Positions 1 to 9,729 are shown, counted from the stretch's first letter. The stretch is 64,000 nucleotides of DNA from Salisaeta longa DSM 21114 (GCF_000419585.1 NZ_ATTH01000001.1:81911-145910); one strand, 5' to 3'. The notes: generated from the sequence alone by a model not told the origin. Translations and numbers: made by a program.

Positions 1-1
1 G

Positions 2-274
2 CTCGCGGTGCCCGCGGCCGATGTGCTGGTGCCTGCCGTGGCCGCTACGCCCGACGCGGCCCTCGTGTGGTTTGGCGTGATGATTGGCATGAACCTGCAA
101 ACCTCCTTCCTCACGCCGCCCTTCGGCTTTGCCCTGTTCTACCTTCGCGGCGTTGCGCCCGACGACGTATCAACCACGCAAATCTACCGGGGCGTCATCC
201 CCTTCATCCTCATCCAGCTTGTGGGACTGGCGCTTCTCATGCTGTTTCCGGGGCTGGTCACATGGGCGCTCTAA
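2..274 (+). CDS. TRAP transporter large permease (DctM), C-terminal end
   Basis: The open frame enters from the left edge, so only the last 90 residues are seen. They show two hydrophobic segments and the stretch MNLQTSFLTPPFGFALFYLR, which matches the C-terminal part of DctM-type large membrane subunits of TRAP transporters. These permeases form the Na+-driven channel that imports organic acids together with a small permease (DctQ) and a periplasmic binding protein. Those partners would lie to the left, outside the window. The substrate cannot be told. The gene ends 85 bp before the GbsR-like regulator on the same strand. Confidence 0.8.
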   Translation, partial: LAVPAADVLVPAVAATPDAALVWFGVMIGMNLQTSFLTPPFGFALFYLRGVAPDDVSTTQIYRGVIPFILIQLVGLALLMLFPGLVTWAL

Positions 275-359
275 GCCGGAGGTGCAACCATTGCCAGGCG
301 CAGGCGGTTGAGGTTCCGGCTGTTTACCATCGTTTTACTGACCTTCGCCCATCGCCCGT

Positions 360-872
360 ATGTCTGATGCTGCGCCGCTCACTGCCACCGAGCAAGAGCT
401 CATCGAGGAGTTTGGCAATATTTACGAGTCGTACGGGCTAAAGCGGCTGCAGGGACTGATTGTAGGGCTGCTGCTCACGCAAGACGATCCGGCATCGCTC
501 GACGACATGGTGGCCCTCCTGAACCACTCGAAGGGGCCCATCTCCATCGCGGTGCGGCGCCTGGCCGATATTGGACTGGTGCGTAAGGTGAACGGCCCCA
601 TCAACCGGCGCAACTACTACGCCGCGCACCCCGATATCTTCTACAACAACTTCAAGTTCAACATGGCCACGGTGCGCAAAAACCGCGCACTGGCCGAACG
701 CCTGCTCAACCGCATTGCGGCCGAGGGACGGGCGCACCAATCCGCTACCGCCGACAACCTGGAGCACATGCTCCGCTTCTATCAGCTGATGGAATCGTTC
801 TACCAGGACTTCTCGGACGAGTGGGCCAAGGTGAAGGCCGAGCGGCGGGCCGCGGCCAATGGCGAAGCGTAG
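360..872 (+). CDS. GbsR/MarR-family transcriptional regulator
   Basis: This 170-residue protein has the layout of the GbsR branch of MarR regulators. A winged helix-turn-helix spans about residues 30-95 (GLKRLQGLIVGLLLTQDDPA, then LLNHSKGPISIAVRRLADIG), followed by a wing with VNGPINRRNYYAA and a long C-terminal dimerisation helix rich in charged residues. GbsR relatives repress osmoprotectant uptake or synthesis in other bacteria, and an osmotic role here would be only inference. It follows the TRAP permease on the same strand, so it could regulate that transporter. ATG at 360 opens a full-length protein. Confidence 0.75.
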   Translation: MSDAAPLTATEQELIEEFGNIYESYGLKRLQGLIVGLLLTQDDPASLDDMVALLNHSKGPISIAVRRLADIGLVRKVNGPINRRNYYAAHPDIFYNNFKFNMATVRKNRALAERLLNRIAAEGRAHQSATADNLEHMLRFYQLMESFYQDFSDEWAKVKAERRAAANGEA

Positions 873-992
873 CGGGCGTCAACGAGCGGTGCGTGCTCCG
901 GAAAAGGCGCCGAATGAAGTTCAGCACGGCAGCGTCTCGTTGAACGCATGTTGCACGTCAGTGCATTTCCGTGCACGACCCCCAAACAGCGA

Positions 993-1029
993 ACGCCCCG
1001 GTGCGCCGCGTTGGGCACATGCGGGGCGT
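993..1029 (-). terminator. Possible terminator of tRNA-Leu
   Basis: ACGCCCCG at 993-1000 pairs with CGGGGCGT at 1022-1029. On the minus strand this hairpin lies just downstream of the tRNA-Leu 3' end and is followed by a weak T-rich stretch (TTCGCTGTTTG). The U-tract is poor, so this is only a candidate. Confidence 0.4.
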
Positions 1030-1035
1030 GTTTGT

Positions 1036-1123
1036 TGGTGCGAAAGGGGGGACTCGAACCCCCACGGGATACAATCCCACAAGATCCTAAATCTTGCGCG
1101 TCTGCCAATTCCGCCACTTTCGC
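1036..1123 (-). tRNA. tRNA-Leu (anticodon UAG)
   Basis: Read on the minus strand, the acceptor stem GCGAAAG (complement of 1117-1123) pairs with CTTTCGC (complement of 1040-1046). The anticodon stem CAAGA/TCTTG encloses the loop TTTAGGA, giving anticodon TAG. The T-arm GGGGGTTCGAGTCCCCC and a long variable arm, as expected for a class II leucine tRNA, are present. The discriminator A and an encoded CCA follow at 1039-1036. The body is 85 nt without CCA. Confidence 0.95.
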
Positions 1124-1266
1124 AACGCGTAGCGCGCCGTTCTCCGCGCGCCGCCGTTGCCTTATTCTTGCATTCGGAGGCGGTTCCCGTGGATCTGTAA
1201 AGCGCCCGTGGAGTACAGACCACCGTTTGCGTACGCAACTGCTCTGCTTATCTGTTGCCACCCTGT

Positions 1267-3438
1267 ATGCGTTTCCGACTGATTGTTGCAGCGCTTGGCC
1301 TGCTGGCGGTTTACGCGATGCCCGCTCACGCCCAAGACCCGTACGCCCGCCGCACGATCTACGAGATCGATCCGGATACCGTGCAGGCCCGCCGCTTCGA
1401 TGACGGCCGCATGTGGACGTTCAACAGCCCGCCGCTCGGCTACCTCGAGGCGCGCTATAGCATCGAGCCGTCGCAGGACTGGCTGACGCATGCACGGATG
1501 GGCGCGCTGCGCATCCCGGGCTGCACGGCATCGTTTGTGTCGGCGCACGGCCTGATGCTCACCAACCACCACTGCGGGCGTAGCCATGCCGCCGCGGTGG
1601 CGCGCCCGGACGAACGCATCTTGCGCGACGGATTCTATGCCGAGCGCCTGTCTGCCGAGCGCCGCGTGCCGGGGCTCTACGCCGATCAACTGGTGGCCGT
1701 GAACGATGTGACGGCGACGGTGCAGGCCGCCCTCGATAGTGCCGAGACGGATGCCGAACGCGCCGCGGCCCGCGAGGCGGTGTTTGCCCGCCTCAGTGCC
1801 CGGTTCACGGAAAATGTGGGCGCCGGCGACGAAGATTATCGCACCGAAATCACCGCGCTGTACGACGGCGGCCGCTATGTCGCACACACCTATCGCCGCT
1901 ACACCGACGTCCGGCTGGTCTTCATCCCTGAGCTTGACGTGGGCTACTTTGGAGGCGACACCGACAACTTTACGTATCCGCGCTACACGCTCGATATGTC
2001 GCTCTTTCGCGTGTACAACGAGGCGGGCGAGCCGGTGGAGCCGACGCACTTCTTTCCGTGGAGCCGCCAGGGCGCGCGGCCCGGCGATCCGGTATTCGTG
2101 GTGGGCAACCCGGGCAGCACCTTGCGGCTGGAAACCTACGAACAGCTGCTCTTTCGGCGCGACGTGCAAGACGTCGGGCTCCTTCGCTTCCTGCAGTCGC
2201 GCATCGCAGCCATACAGGCCTATCAGTCTGCGGCGGCCGACACAAGCGCCGACGTGCAAAACAAGCTCTTTGGCCTGCAGAACGCCCGAAAGCTGTATAA
2301 CGGACGCGTGGAGGCGCTTCGCGACGCCTACTACATGACGCGCATCCAGCGCAAAGACGAGGCGTTTCAGCGGGCCATTCGGGCCGATTCCAGTTTGCAG
2401 GCGCGCTTCGGCGGGCTCTTTCAACGGATGGCTGCTATCCAACAAGAAAAGCGCAGCTATGCGGCGTCGTATCGTGCCTTTTTGGCGCTGACGAGCTCGT
2501 ACGCGTCGGCTACGCTGCGGCGGGCGTTGTTTGCGTATCAGATGGAACGGGGCGGCGGCGCCGGCTCGGCACAGCGCGAACGGCTCATGCAGCAGTTTCG
2601 CCGGGTGGCGGCGCAGCCGGCCGAGCTCGACCGCGAACTGCTCGCGGCCCGCTTGCACGACGTCGTGGAGGCGTTTGGTGCACAAGATAGCCTGGTACAA
2701 ACGATTCTTGATGGCCGCACGCCACAGGCCGCGGCCCGAGCTATCGTCGCGCGCTCGGCGTGGGGCGACTCCGCCTCGGCGGCCGCGGCGCTGCAAGGCC
2801 CGTTGCCCGCGCAAGATCCGGCGCTCGCGCTCGTCGAGGCCATGTATCCGCGCTACCAGGCGTTTCGGAGTGCCTGGGCGGGCTTGCAAGCGCGGCAGCG
2901 TGAGGTGGCCCGGCAGCTTGGACGCGCCCGCTACGCCGTGTACGGCGACAACGTGCCCCCCGATGCCACCTTCACGCTGCGCCTCTCCGATGGCGTGGTC
3001 CAAGGATACCCGTACAACGGCACCGCAGCGCCGCCCTTTACCACCTACTACGGCATGCTCAGCCATCATCACGCCTTCGCGGGCGAGGCATGGGATCTTC
3101 CGCCACGGTGGAAAGCGCCCCCCGCGTCGTTTAATCCGGAGACGCCGCTCAACCTGGTCTCCACCAACGACATTACCGGTGGCAACTCCGGCTCGCCGCT
3201 GCTCAACGCCAACCTGGAGCTGGTTGGGCTGGTCTTTGATGGCAACATCGAGAGCCTCGCGGGCGACTTCATCTTCCTGCCGGGACAGATGCGGACGATC
3301 GCGGTTGATGTGCGGGGCATGCTCGAAGCCCTCAGTGCCATCTACAGCGCCGACCGCATCACGCACGAGGTGACCGGCCAGGCGTTCTATCGCAGCGAGG
3401 CGGCCGTACCCACGCCGCCCACCGTATCGGCCCCGTAG
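1267..3438 (+). CDS. S46 family dipeptidyl-peptidase (DPP7-like), secreted
   Basis: A 723-residue exopeptidase that would remove dipeptides from peptide N-termini in the periplasm. ATG at 1267 is preferred over upstream codons because it starts directly with a signal peptide (MRFRLIVAALGLLAVYAMPA, cleavage near AHAQ). The S46 hallmarks are visible: TNHHCG near residues 99-104 (catalytic His), FGGDTDNFTYPRY (catalytic Asp region), and TGGNSGSPLL with the Ser near residue 641. The following FDGNIE carries Gly where DPP11 enzymes have Arg, which in known members goes with hydrophobic rather than acidic P1 preference. It is followed 44 bp later by a paralogue. Confidence 0.93.
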   Translation: MRFRLIVAALGLLAVYAMPAHAQDPYARRTIYEIDPDTVQARRFDDGRMWTFNSPPLGYLEARYSIEPSQDWLTHARMGALRIPGCTASFVSAHGLMLTNHHCGRSHAAAVARPDERILRDGFYAERLSAERRVPGLYADQLVAVNDVTATVQAALDSAETDAERAAAREAVFARLSARFTENVGAGDEDYRTEITALYDGGRYVAHTYRRYTDVRLVFIPELDVGYFGGDTDNFTYPRYTLDMSLFRVYNEAGEPVEPTHFFPWSRQGARPGDPVFVVGNPGSTLRLETYEQLLFRRDVQDVGLLRFLQSRIAAIQAYQSAAADTSADVQNKLFGLQNARKLYNGRVEALRDAYYMTRIQRKDEAFQRAIRADSSLQARFGGLFQRMAAIQQEKRSYAASYRAFLALTSSYASATLRRALFAYQMERGGGAGSAQRERLMQQFRRVAAQPAELDRELLAARLHDVVEAFGAQDSLVQTILDGRTPQAAARAIVARSAWGDSASAAAALQGPLPAQDPALALVEAMYPRYQAFRSAWAGLQARQREVARQLGRARYAVYGDNVPPDATFTLRLSDGVVQGYPYNGTAAPPFTTYYGMLSHHHAFAGEAWDLPPRWKAPPASFNPETPLNLVSTNDITGGNSGSPLLNANLELVGLVFDGNIESLAGDFIFLPGQMRTIAVDVRGMLEALSAIYSADRITHEVTGQAFYRSEAAVPTPPTVSAP

Positions 3439-3482
3439 CGCCTCGTGCATCGTCTTTTGCTGTTTGATAGCTTTGCGCCCTT

Positions 3483-5723
3483 ATGATCCAATCCACGTCG
3501 GTTCGCCTCGGAGCTGCTCTGTTGACGGCCTGGTTGCTTGTGCTGGGGTGTGGCCCCTCGCGCGAGACGGTGGTCGTCACGCAGCGCCCGGAACCCATCC
3601 CCTCAACGGAGACGCCTGCCGACCGCACCGCGGAGCCCGGGCTGCAGGTGCCTGCGCCGTACGATACCGTGAAGGCGCGGCGCTTCGATCGGGGCCGCAT
3701 GTGGACGTTTGATACGCCGCCGGTGGACTACCTCAAGGCGCGGTACAGGCTCACGGCCGATTCGGCATGGCTCGCCGAGGCCCGCCTGGGCGCGCTGCGG
3801 TTTGGCAATGGCTGCACGGCATCGTTTGTGTCGGCGCACGGCCTGGTGATGACCAACCACCACTGCGCACGCGAGAGCATCGCCAAGGTGTCGCGGGGCG
3901 ACGAGCAGCTCCTCCAGAACGGATTCTTCGCAGCGACGCTCGCGCAAGAACGCACCGTCCCAGACCTGCACGTCGAGCAGCTGGTGGCCCTCGAAGACGT
4001 TACGGAGCGCGTACTCGACAGGGTCGCCGGCACGCCGGGCAGCGAGAGCTGGGCCCAAAACCGCGACCAGCGGATGCAGCAGGTGCAAGAGCAGATGACG
4101 GTGAAGGTGAAGGAGCGCGACGAGCAGCTACGGGTTGAGCTGGTGTCGTTTTACGGTGGCCTGCGGATCTCCGCGTACACGTATCGCCGGTACGAAGACG
4201 TGCGGTTGGTGATGGCGCCGTCCATTCAGCTCGGATTTTTCGGGGGCGCGCCGGATAACTTCACCTACCCGCGGTACGCGCTCGACATGAGCTTTTTTCG
4301 CGTGTACACCAAAGACGGAGAGCCGCTCTCCAACCGCCACTACTTTGAGTGGGCCACGGAGGGGGCTGCGCCGGGCGATGCGGTCTTCGTGGTGGGGAAT
4401 CCGGGCGGCACGCAGCGCCTAAACACCGTCGCGCAACTCAAGTACCTGCGCGACCACGACCTGCCGGGGCAGCTGGATGTGCTCAGCACGCGCGACAGCC
4501 TCTTGCAGGCGTACCTGCGGCAGTACCCCGATTCGGCCAGGGCCTACGATCTGCAGAACACCTATTTCAGCATCAACAACTCCATCAAGAGCCTGAGCGG
4601 GCAGCTCAGGGGGCTGCGCGATCCGTACCTGATTGCGCGCCGGGCGGCAGCCGAGCAGCAACTGCGGGACTCCATTCAGGCCAGCGACTCGCTGCAAACC
4701 CTCACCGACAATGCCATCCAGCAGATTCAACAGCTCCAGCAGTCGAAGGCCATTCTTGCCGACAAGGCCGCCGCGTTTGTGGCGTTTGGGAGCACCGAGC
4801 TGGGGTCGCGGGTGCTCTCGCGGGCGGTCTACGGCTACTTTTACGACCTGCTGAAGCGCCGCGGCGCGCGCCCCGAGCGGCTCCAAGATCTCCGCAAAGA
4901 GGCGTTGTCGATCGACGACTGGCCGCTTGCTGTGGAGCGCGATTTTATTGAGGCTCGCCTCCTTGAACTGAAGCGGGCCTACGGCGCCAACGATCCCACC
5001 ATCCGCCGTCTGCTTGCCGAACGCTCGGCTGCCGACATTGCCGAAACCCTCGTGCAGAAAAGCGCGCTCGTGGACTCGGCGCGGTACGCCAAGATTCTCG
5101 ACAAGAGCTTTTTGAGCAGCAAAGATCCGGCGGTGCAGGTGATGGAGGCCGTTGCGCCGCTCTACCAAAACGTGTCGCAGCAGCTGCGCGGCTACAACAG
5201 CGTAGAGGAGGGGCTGAACGCGAAGCTCAATCGCGCGCGCTTCGCAGCCTTCGGCCACGAACTGCCCCCGGATGCTACGTTTACGCTGCGCCTCTCGGAC
5301 GGCGTGGTACAGGCGTATCCGTACAATGGCACGCGGGCGCCGGCGTTTACCAACTTCTACGGATTGCTTGACCACTACTACTCGTACCCAAGCGCGGCCT
5401 GGACTTTGCCCAAGGCGTGGCTCGACCCGCCCGCGGCCTTCAATCTGGAGACGCCCTACAACCTTGTGTCCACAAACGACATCACCGGTGGCAATTCCGG
5501 CTCGCCGCTGCTCAACAAAGACCTGGAAGTCGTGGGGCTCATTTTTGACGGCAACATCGAGTCGCTCCCGAACGAGTATCTGTACACCAACGCGACGGCG
5601 CGCGCGGTGTCGGTCGATGTTCGGGGGATGCTGGAAGTGCTGCGCGACTTCTACGGCTATGAGCGGCTGGCGCAGGAACTGACGCGGGGGCGCTTGGTGC
5701 GTGGCACGGCCGCCGCGCGCTAG
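3483..5723 (+). CDS. S46 family dipeptidyl-peptidase, lipoprotein form
   Basis: A 746-residue paralogue of the preceding gene, clearly alike along the whole length (shared CTASFVSAHGL, FGG..DNFTYPRY, LRLSDGVVQ.YPYNGT and TNDITGGNSGSPLLN). His lies near residue 126 and Ser near 672. The N-terminus differs: a hydrophobic signal ends in LVLGC, a lipobox, so this copy should be a lipid-anchored envelope protein while its neighbour is soluble. A linker of about 30 residues follows the Cys. FDGNIE again has Gly at the specificity position. Tandem duplication with different anchoring suggests division of labour in peptide uptake, which is inference. Confidence 0.92.
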   Translation: MIQSTSVRLGAALLTAWLLVLGCGPSRETVVVTQRPEPIPSTETPADRTAEPGLQVPAPYDTVKARRFDRGRMWTFDTPPVDYLKARYRLTADSAWLAEARLGALRFGNGCTASFVSAHGLVMTNHHCARESIAKVSRGDEQLLQNGFFAATLAQERTVPDLHVEQLVALEDVTERVLDRVAGTPGSESWAQNRDQRMQQVQEQMTVKVKERDEQLRVELVSFYGGLRISAYTYRRYEDVRLVMAPSIQLGFFGGAPDNFTYPRYALDMSFFRVYTKDGEPLSNRHYFEWATEGAAPGDAVFVVGNPGGTQRLNTVAQLKYLRDHDLPGQLDVLSTRDSLLQAYLRQYPDSARAYDLQNTYFSINNSIKSLSGQLRGLRDPYLIARRAAAEQQLRDSIQASDSLQTLTDNAIQQIQQLQQSKAILADKAAAFVAFGSTELGSRVLSRAVYGYFYDLLKRRGARPERLQDLRKEALSIDDWPLAVERDFIEARLLELKRAYGANDPTIRRLLAERSAADIAETLVQKSALVDSARYAKILDKSFLSSKDPAVQVMEAVAPLYQNVSQQLRGYNSVEEGLNAKLNRARFAAFGHELPPDATFTLRLSDGVVQAYPYNGTRAPAFTNFYGLLDHYYSYPSAAWTLPKAWLDPPAAFNLETPYNLVSTNDITGGNSGSPLLNKDLEVVGLIFDGNIESLPNEYLYTNATARAVSVDVRGMLEVLRDFYGYERLAQELTRGRLVRGTAAAR

Positions 5724-5746
5724 GCCCTGACCCGAAAGTCAGCGCC
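5723..5746. terminator. Hairpin between convergent genes
   Basis: GGC-C-CTGAC, loop CCGAAA, GTCAG-C-GCC forms a stem between the stop codon of the S46 gene and the stop codon of the convergent minus-strand gene. It could serve both directions, but neither side has a real U-tract. Confidence 0.4.
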
Positions 5747-6660
5747 TAATCGCGGGGCATTTCTTCTGGGGAAAGGGCCTGCTCGATCGCAGGCACGACC
5801 CCGGTCAGGTCCGCTACCGAAGCAAAGGCGCCGGCGTTTGCGCCGTACGCGATGAGCGGTACCGGATGGCGGGTGTGCGGTTTTTGGTCGAGCGCCTCCA
5901 GGTTGCCGTGGTCGCTGGTAATGAGGAGCAGGTCGCGGGCCGGATCCAGCAGGTCAAGCAGGCGATCGAAGAACGCATCCAGCGAGCGGAGCACGTCCAA
6001 TGGGCGTTCCAGCCGCCCGTGGCCCGCTTTGTCGGTGAGGTAGTACTCAAAGAGCGTAAAGGTGTGTTGGCGGCCCAGGGCATGCAGGTGCGCGGCCGCC
6101 GCTTGCTCCGTGACGGGCGGTACCGCGGCATCGAGCGCTTGCCAGCCGTGCCGCGTGAGGTCGGCAGACAGGGCGCGGCCCGCTAGCAAGTCCTCGGTGC
6201 TGCGCAGCCGAACGCCCGCCCCCCGGCAGCAGCGGGTGGTCACGGTCCACCGGTTGCGCCGCTCGGCGCGCGCAAAGAACACCGACGGGTAGGCATTCGC
6301 AAACGCAGCAGAGGCCCCGTGCGCCTCCAACCGATGAAAGACGTTGTTCTCGGCGAGCAGCGCATGCGTAGCCGAGTGCGGAAAGGGGCCAAAGTGCCGC
6401 CCCACAAGCGCCGCGCAGTTCACGCCCGTGAAAAGCGACGCCTGCCCGGTGCCGCTCTGGGGCAGTTGCGGAACGCCCAGGGTAGCATCGATGGGGCGAA
6501 CGACGTGCGTGTCGGTGTGCACCGGCGAAAGATCGGCACTCCACGGCTGATCGCCCGCTAGGCGTTCGAGGCCCCTCCACCGATGGGTGGCCAGCGGATT
6601 ATTTGGCCCGTGGGGCCCCAGGCCGACGCCGTCCAGAAAAACGAAGAGAATGTGCGGCAT
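5746..6660 (-). CDS. Alkaline phosphatase superfamily metalloenzyme
   Basis: A protein of 304 residues when started at the ATG at 6660 (MPHILFVFLDGVGLG); longer upstream readings add unstructured sequence. FLDGVG supplies a metal-binding Asp near the N-terminus. SGTGQASLFTG carries the likely nucleophile region, and SDHGNLE plus TRHPVPLI hold the C-terminal Asp/His metal ligands. This layout is that of the superfamily containing cofactor-independent phosphoglycerate mutase, phosphopentomutase and phosphodiesterases, but the protein is shorter than phosphoglycerate mutase and lacks its insertion domain. The substrate is unknown. No signal peptide is seen, so it is probably cytoplasmic. Confidence 0.75.
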   Translation of the reverse strand: MPHILFVFLDGVGLGPHGPNNPLATHRWRGLERLAGDQPWSADLSPVHTDTHVVRPIDATLGVPQLPQSGTGQASLFTGVNCAALVGRHFGPFPHSATHALLAENNVFHRLEAHGASAAFANAYPSVFFARAERRNRWTVTTRCCRGAGVRLRSTEDLLAGRALSADLTRHGWQALDAAVPPVTEQAAAAHLHALGRQHTFTLFEYYLTDKAGHGRLERPLDVLRSLDAFFDRLLDLLDPARDLLLITSDHGNLEALDQKPHTRHPVPLIAYGANAGAFASVADLTGVVPAIEQALSPEEMPRD

Positions 6661-6870
6661 GCGAGGCGTGCATTGCGAACGGAAGGGGCCAAGCGCTGGT
6701 TGAAACGCCAACGTGTAGACGAGCCCGCGGCGGACGAGTCGGGTGCCATCTGCGATAGATTCCAAACACAGCGCAATCTCTTACGAAGCGTCGCGCCGTC
6801 CGTTCAACATTGCATGTAAGCCCGATGCTACACATCTTTAGCACGCGTTGCAATACTTTCAAAACCCGTA

Positions 6871-8097
6871 GTGCCTGTGATACCGGAAGAATGGAAGCAT
6901 GCGTTCGGGCGGCTCCGTGCGCGATGGATGGACGAAGACACTTCAGGCCGTGACCCGCTGTTTGGGCTTGTGCTCGGCGGCGGCGGGGCGCGGTCGGCCT
7001 ACCAGGCCGGGGTGCTGCAATACATTGCGGAGGCGGTTCCGGACGCCTATTTCGACATTCAAACGGGCGTATCGGCTGGAGCGATCAACACGGCGCACGT
7101 CGCCAACTGGACCGGCTCGCTGCAATCGGGCGCCGATGCGCTGGTCGACATCTGGTCGGCGCTCACTATGGAAGATGTGGTAGCCATTGAGTCGAGCTTG
7201 AGCTTGCTGTGGCACATGCTATGGAGGAGCGACACGAGCGGGGCCGAGGCCAAGGCGCGGCTCACCGCGGCCGACGTGCGGAAGAAACACGGCGTGTTAG
7301 ACACCTCGCCCCTGCACCGGTACCTGTGCACGCATTTGCAAGCACAGGATGGCGTGCTCACGGGCGTTGAGGAGAACCTGTCGCGCGGACGGCTGCGCGC
7401 TGCGGCCATTGTCACAACCAACTACACCACCGCCCAAACCGTGACGTGGGTGCAGGGCGATGACTTCGACTTATGGGAGCGGCCCGACCGCATCAGCCGG
7501 CACGACACGCTTACCATAGATCACGTGATGGCCTCCACGTCGTTGCCGCTCATGTTTCCGGCGGTGCAGCTTGGGAACGGATGGTATGGCGACGGCGGCA
7601 TCCGCCTATCGGCCCCGCTTGCGCCCGCGGTGCACTTGGGCGCCGACCGTATTTTGGCGATCTCGAACCGCTACAAGCGAAGCCGGGCCGAGGCCGATGT
7701 GCCCGTCGTGAAAGGCTATCCGCCCACAGCGCAAATTATGGGCGTGTTGATGAACGCGATCTTTTTGGACGCGCTCGATCAGGACGCGTACACCCTTGAG
7801 CGCGTGAACACCTTGGTGGACGCCCTGCCCGCGCATCTGCACAACGGCATGCGCAAGATCGACCTCCTGCAGATTCGCCCGTCGATCGATCTTGGAAAGC
7901 TGGCCTACGACTACGAGGAAAACGTGCCGGGCGCCATCCGCTTTTTGACGACAGGACTGGGAACGGCGGAAACACAGAGTCCGGACTGGCTCAGCGTTTT
8001 GCTTTTTGATGAAGCCTACATCACGCGGCTCATCGAAATCGGCTATCACGACGCACAGGCGCAGCGCGCGGAGATCCTGGCCTTTTTTGAAGACTGA
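6871..8097 (+). CDS. Patatin-like phospholipase
   Basis: A 408-residue member of the patatin family, serine lipases with a Ser-Asp dyad. The glycine-rich oxyanion loop LVLGGGGARSAYQAG is near residues 32-46, the nucleophile elbow GVSAG has Ser near residue 68, and YGDGG supplies the catalytic Asp. The start is a GTG at 6871; no better ATG lies upstream in frame, and ATG at 6928 is an alternative that still keeps the domain. No signal peptide or barrel domain is seen, so this resembles soluble RssA/YlbK-type proteins. Its promoter must lie in the 210 bp it shares with the divergent metalloenzyme gene. Confidence 0.88.
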   Translation: MPVIPEEWKHAFGRLRARWMDEDTSGRDPLFGLVLGGGGARSAYQAGVLQYIAEAVPDAYFDIQTGVSAGAINTAHVANWTGSLQSGADALVDIWSALTMEDVVAIESSLSLLWHMLWRSDTSGAEAKARLTAADVRKKHGVLDTSPLHRYLCTHLQAQDGVLTGVEENLSRGRLRAAAIVTTNYTTAQTVTWVQGDDFDLWERPDRISRHDTLTIDHVMASTSLPLMFPAVQLGNGWYGDGGIRLSAPLAPAVHLGADRILAISNRYKRSRAEADVPVVKGYPPTAQIMGVLMNAIFLDALDQDAYTLERVNTLVDALPAHLHNGMRKIDLLQIRPSIDLGKLAYDYEENVPGAIRFLTTGLGTAETQSPDWLSVLLFDEAYITRLIEIGYHDAQAQRAEILAFFED

Positions 8098-8175
8098 AGG
8101 CAGGCGCCTCGACGTTGCAGTGCGGCAGCGCGTGTGTCTATCCCACGCGAAGCTGTTGGATGAATTGAAGCGCCC

Positions 8176-9729
8176 ATGCTGAGTCACGTTTGGAGCAGCG
8201 CCACGCACGGCGTGGATGCGCTCCCCATCGAAATTGAAACGCACGTCGACTCGGGGATGCCTTGCTACACGGTGGTGGGCTTGCCCAACGGGGCCGTACG
8301 CGAGAGCCGCGACCGGGTGAAGGCCGCACTTAAAAACAGCGGGCTCTCTATGCCCCGCGGCGTGATCACGATCAACTTGGCCCCGGCCGATGTGCCCAAA
8401 GAAGGCGCGGCCTTCGACTTGCCACTGGCCATTGGGCTGCTCGCGGCGGGTACCGATTGGTTGACGCAGGACGCAGTGGACGGCTACTGGATCTTGGGAG
8501 AGCTTGCCCTGGATGGAAGTGTGCGCCCCGTGCGGGGCGTATTGCCCATGGCGCTAAAGGCACAGGCTGAATCGTGCGCCGGCGTTATTGTGCCCGAAGC
8601 CAACGCGCCGGAGGCCGCTGTAGTAGACGGGCTGCCGGTGTATCCGGTACAAAACGTAATGCAGGCGGTGCATTTGTTGCGCGACCCCCAGCATGACGCG
8701 GCCCCTGCGCGGTACACCCGCGACCTGGATTCCCTCTTTGCGGAAAGTGTGGAGCACGCCATCGACTTCCAGGACGTACAAGGGCAGGAGAACGTGAAGC
8801 GCGCCCTGGAAGTCGCGGCCGCCGGGGGGCACAATGCGCTGATGGTAGGCCCGCCCGGGTCGGGGAAAACCATGCTCGCCCGCCGGTTGCCCACCGTGCT
8901 GCCGCCCTTGACAACCGCCGAAGCCTTAGAGACGACGAAAATCCATTCCGTGGGTGGAAAACTGGACAATCAGCATGGAATAATAGCCACGCGGCCGTTT
9001 CGTTCGCCCCATCACACCATCTCGGATGCCGGATTATGCGGCGGTGGGGCAAACCCCTCGCCCGGCGAGATCTCGTTGGCGCACAACGGCGTCCTCTTTT
9101 TAGACGAGCTGCCCGAGTTTCAGCGCCGCGTCCTCGAAGTGCTGCGTCAGCCTCTAGAAGAAGGAAAGATTACGATTAGCCGTGCGCGCACCACGGTTAC
9201 GTATCCGGCACGCTTTATGATGGTAGCAAGCATGAACCCGTGCCCGTGTGGTCATTTGAACGATCCGAAGCGTGAGTGCGTGTGCACGCCAGCGCAGGTG
9301 CAGCGATACCTGGGTAAAATTAGTGGACCGCTGATGGACCGCGTAGACCTGCACGTAGAAGTGACCCCGGTGGCCTTCGATGACCTTGATGGGCCGCGGA
9401 ATGGATCGACATCGGCTGCTGTTCGAGCGCGCGTCGTGAAAGCGCGCGCGATGCAGCGCGATCGCTTCGCTGAACATGCAGCGCACGTTCATTGTAATGC
9501 CCACATGGGAGCGCGCCACGTGCACGAATACTGCGCGCTCGATGAGGCCGGACGTAACTTGTTGAAAATGGCCATCGAGCGTGTGGGACTCAGCGCGCGT
9601 GCATACACCCGGATTCTAAAAGTGGCGCGCACAATAGCTGACCTTGAAGCGTCTTCAGCTATTCGTCCCGCCCACGTATCCGAAGCGATTCAGTACCGCT
9701 CGCTCGATCGGGACTGGTGGAATGGCTGA
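8176..9729 (+). CDS. comM: YifB/ComM family Mg-chelatase-like AAA+ ATPase
   Basis: A 517-residue protein with the full ComM layout: an N-terminal Lon-like fold (residues 1-170), a Mg-chelatase AAA+ core with Walker A GPPGSGKTM and Walker B VLFLDELPEF, and a C-terminal helical domain. CPCG and CVCTP in the middle are also typical. ComM is a hexameric helicase that helps branch migration of incoming single-stranded DNA during natural transformation. Here it stands alone, 78 bp after the phospholipase. The start ATG at 8176 gives the usual opening. Confidence 0.93.
   Translation: MLSHVWSSATHGVDALPIEIETHVDSGMPCYTVVGLPNGAVRESRDRVKAALKNSGLSMPRGVITINLAPADVPKEGAAFDLPLAIGLLAAGTDWLTQDAVDGYWILGELALDGSVRPVRGVLPMALKAQAESCAGVIVPEANAPEAAVVDGLPVYPVQNVMQAVHLLRDPQHDAAPARYTRDLDSLFAESVEHAIDFQDVQGQENVKRALEVAAAGGHNALMVGPPGSGKTMLARRLPTVLPPLTTAEALETTKIHSVGGKLDNQHGIIATRPFRSPHHTISDAGLCGGGANPSPGEISLAHNGVLFLDELPEFQRRVLEVLRQPLEEGKITISRARTTVTYPARFMMVASMNPCPCGHLNDPKRECVCTPAQVQRYLGKISGPLMDRVDLHVEVTPVAFDDLDGPRNGSTSAAVRARVVKARAMQRDRFAEHAAHVHCNAHMGARHVHEYCALDEAGRNLLKMAIERVGLSARAYTRILKVARTIADLEASSAIRPAHVSEAIQYRSLDRDWWNG

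Noticed and set aside
1162..3450. Minus-strand open frame of 762 codons
   Set aside because: It runs antisense through the S46 peptidase gene, has no family motifs and reflects high GC codon bias; the plus strand encodes an intact enzyme.
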